Shown here piece by piece: positions 63,206 through 64,000 of a stretch of DNA of 64,000 bases. Numbering within the stretch: the stretch's first letter is position 1; each line of letters begins with the position of its first letter. The translations under genes were made by a program, and so were the position numbers. Below the pieces are notes generated by a model. That model had not been told where the DNA came from. It ran no database searches and saw nothing but the letters and a program-made list of their open reading frames with translations. The stretch lies in NCBI RefSeq assembly GCF_002799245.1, contig NZ_NEQV01000005.1, forward strand, positions 248,001-312,000, written 5' to 3'. Origin of the DNA: Stenotrophomonas maltophilia (GTDB lineage Bacteria > Pseudomonadota > Gammaproteobacteria > Xanthomonadales > Xanthomonadaceae).

Positions 63206-64000
63206 ATGCCTGCCGCCCACGCCCCTGTCCTGAGCACGCTTGCTGTCCTGATCGCCGCTGTTCTCGCCGCATCGCCCAGCCATGCGGCTGAAGCCGATGC
63301 AGACCCCACCACCACAGCGGCGGCGGCCAATGTGGCAGCGTCCACGCTGGACGCGGTGGTTGTTACCGGTTCGCGCACCAGCACGCGCACGGTGAAGAAC
63401 AGCTCCACGCCCATCGATGTGATCTCCGCCGAGGACCTTGCCGCCACCGGGCAGGGCAATCTGCTGGAAGCCCTGCAGCGCAGCCTGCCGTCGCTGAGCC
63501 AGATCGGCGGCTACCAGAGCGATCAGGAGAGCCTGATCCGCGGCTACCAGCTGCGCAACCTGTCGCCGGGCTACACGCTGGTGCTGGTGAACGGCAAACG
63601 CCGCAATGCCAGCGCCTATGTGAGCGGAGCGAATGGCGGTGGCTTTCCCGGCCATGCCTGGGCCGACCTGGCGCTGATTCCTGTCTCGGCCATCGACCAC
63701 GTGGAAGTACTGCGTGATGGCGCGTCGGCCATCTATGGTTCGGATGCGATCACCGGCGTGGTCAACGTGATCCTGAAATCGCAGGCGCACGGTGGCGATC
63801 TGTCGGTGGAGAGCGGGCAGAGCATTGATGGCGATGGCTCGCGTACCAGCGTACGCGCCAATGTCGGCCTGCCGTGGGGCGAGGATGGCTTCGTCAACCT
63901 GTCCGGCGAGACCACCCGCCAGCATCATGCGATCCGCACCCGGCGCTATATCGACGGCTACCTGAGCTATCCGGCGGTGGACGGCAGCGGCAACCGGGTG
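63206..64000 (+). CDS. TonB-dependent receptor, N-terminal part (cut by window edge)
   Basis: The frame is open from the ATG at 63206 to the window end (265 codons). A signal peptide with hydrophobic core LSTLAVLIAAVLAA and likely cleavage after SHA (residue ~27) is followed by DAVVVTGSRT and the plug domain: STPIDVISAEDLAATG, LLEALQRSLPSL, LRNLSPGYTLVLVNGKRRN and VEVLRDGASAIYGSDAITGVVNVILK. These are typical of TonB-dependent outer-membrane receptors. The barrel and substrate are outside the window. Confidence 0.92.
   Translation, partial: MPAAHAPVLSTLAVLIAAVLAASPSHAAEADADPTTTAAAANVAASTLDAVVVTGSRTSTRTVKNSSTPIDVISAEDLAATGQGNLLEALQRSLPSLSQIGGYQSDQESLIRGYQLRNLSPGYTLVLVNGKRRNASAYVSGANGGGFPGHAWADLALIPVSAIDHVEVLRDGASAIYGSDAITGVVNVILKSQAHGGDLSVESGQSIDGDGSRTSVRANVGLPWGEDGFVNLSGETTRQHHAIRTRRYIDGYLSYPAVDGSGNRV

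Overview
The window is GC-rich (roughly two thirds G+C by eye) and reads as chromosomal DNA of a xanthomonad, almost certainly Stenotrophomonas (maltophilia group). The gene order cmk-rpsA-ihfB-lapA-lapB-wecA-like-capD-galU and the cluster ndk-rlmN-pilW-rodZ-yfgM-bamB-der fit this. So do many GTAG-headed palindromes of the SMAG type, which are characteristic of S. maltophilia. The organism is inferred from these features, not from a database match. No tRNA, rRNA, CRISPR array, integrase or insertion sequence was seen.

Layout. 1-5.3 kb: a PhyH-family dioxygenase cut by the left edge, a TraB-family protein, a GNAT acetyltransferase, the agmatine-to-putrescine pair aguB/aguA, a small exported protein and a zinc-independent-type L36. 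5.5-13.8 kb: cytidylate kinase, ribosomal protein S1, IHF beta, then an envelope polysaccharide block (lapA, lapB, a WecA/MraY-like transferase, a CapD/WbpM-like epimerase-dehydratase, galU) with gaps of 3-6 nt or short overlaps. 13.8-14.3 kb: a convergent intergenic region holding two remarkable palindromic elements. 14.3-18.7 kb: a fatty-acid beta-oxidation operon on the minus strand (PsrA-like TetR, fadB-like, fadA-like) behind a PsrA-type operator. 19.0-25.7 kb: ndk, rlmN, pilW, rodZ, yfgM, bamB, der; ispG and hisS, found in this cluster in Escherichia coli, are absent. 25.8-34.1 kb: moeB with an N-terminal rhodanese domain, a CPA2 antiporter, folD, guaB, a lipoprotein gene and guaA.

34.1-43.9 kb is a defence island of visibly lower GC. 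It holds a WYL-domain regulator of the BrxR/CapW type, then hsdR, hsdS, a PrrC-like anticodon nuclease candidate and hsdM joined by 4-nt ATGA overlaps from hsdS onward, followed by an Mrr endonuclease. The PrrC-like protein has an ABC-type ATPase core plus R-x3-E and R-x6-H residues. It is likely an abortive-infection backup held in check by the type I enzyme. Next to it (44.0-44.8 kb) are two small uncharacterised minus-strand ORFs separated by a region with several strong hairpins, one of which folds better as minus-strand RNA.

44.8-64 kb is accessory metabolism and regulation: a LysR/DJ-1 divergent pair, a HAD nucleotidase, small lipoprotein and Sel1 genes, 3-hydroxybutyrate dehydrogenase, an HTH-hydrolase-DUF4180 operon, an ArsR gene between two SRPBCC genes, a DUF885 peptidase, oleate hydratase, an SDR/AraC divergent pair, a TetR regulator and a membrane protein sharing an identical 14-bp operator, a GlxA-type regulator, and the start of a TonB-dependent receptor cut by the right edge.
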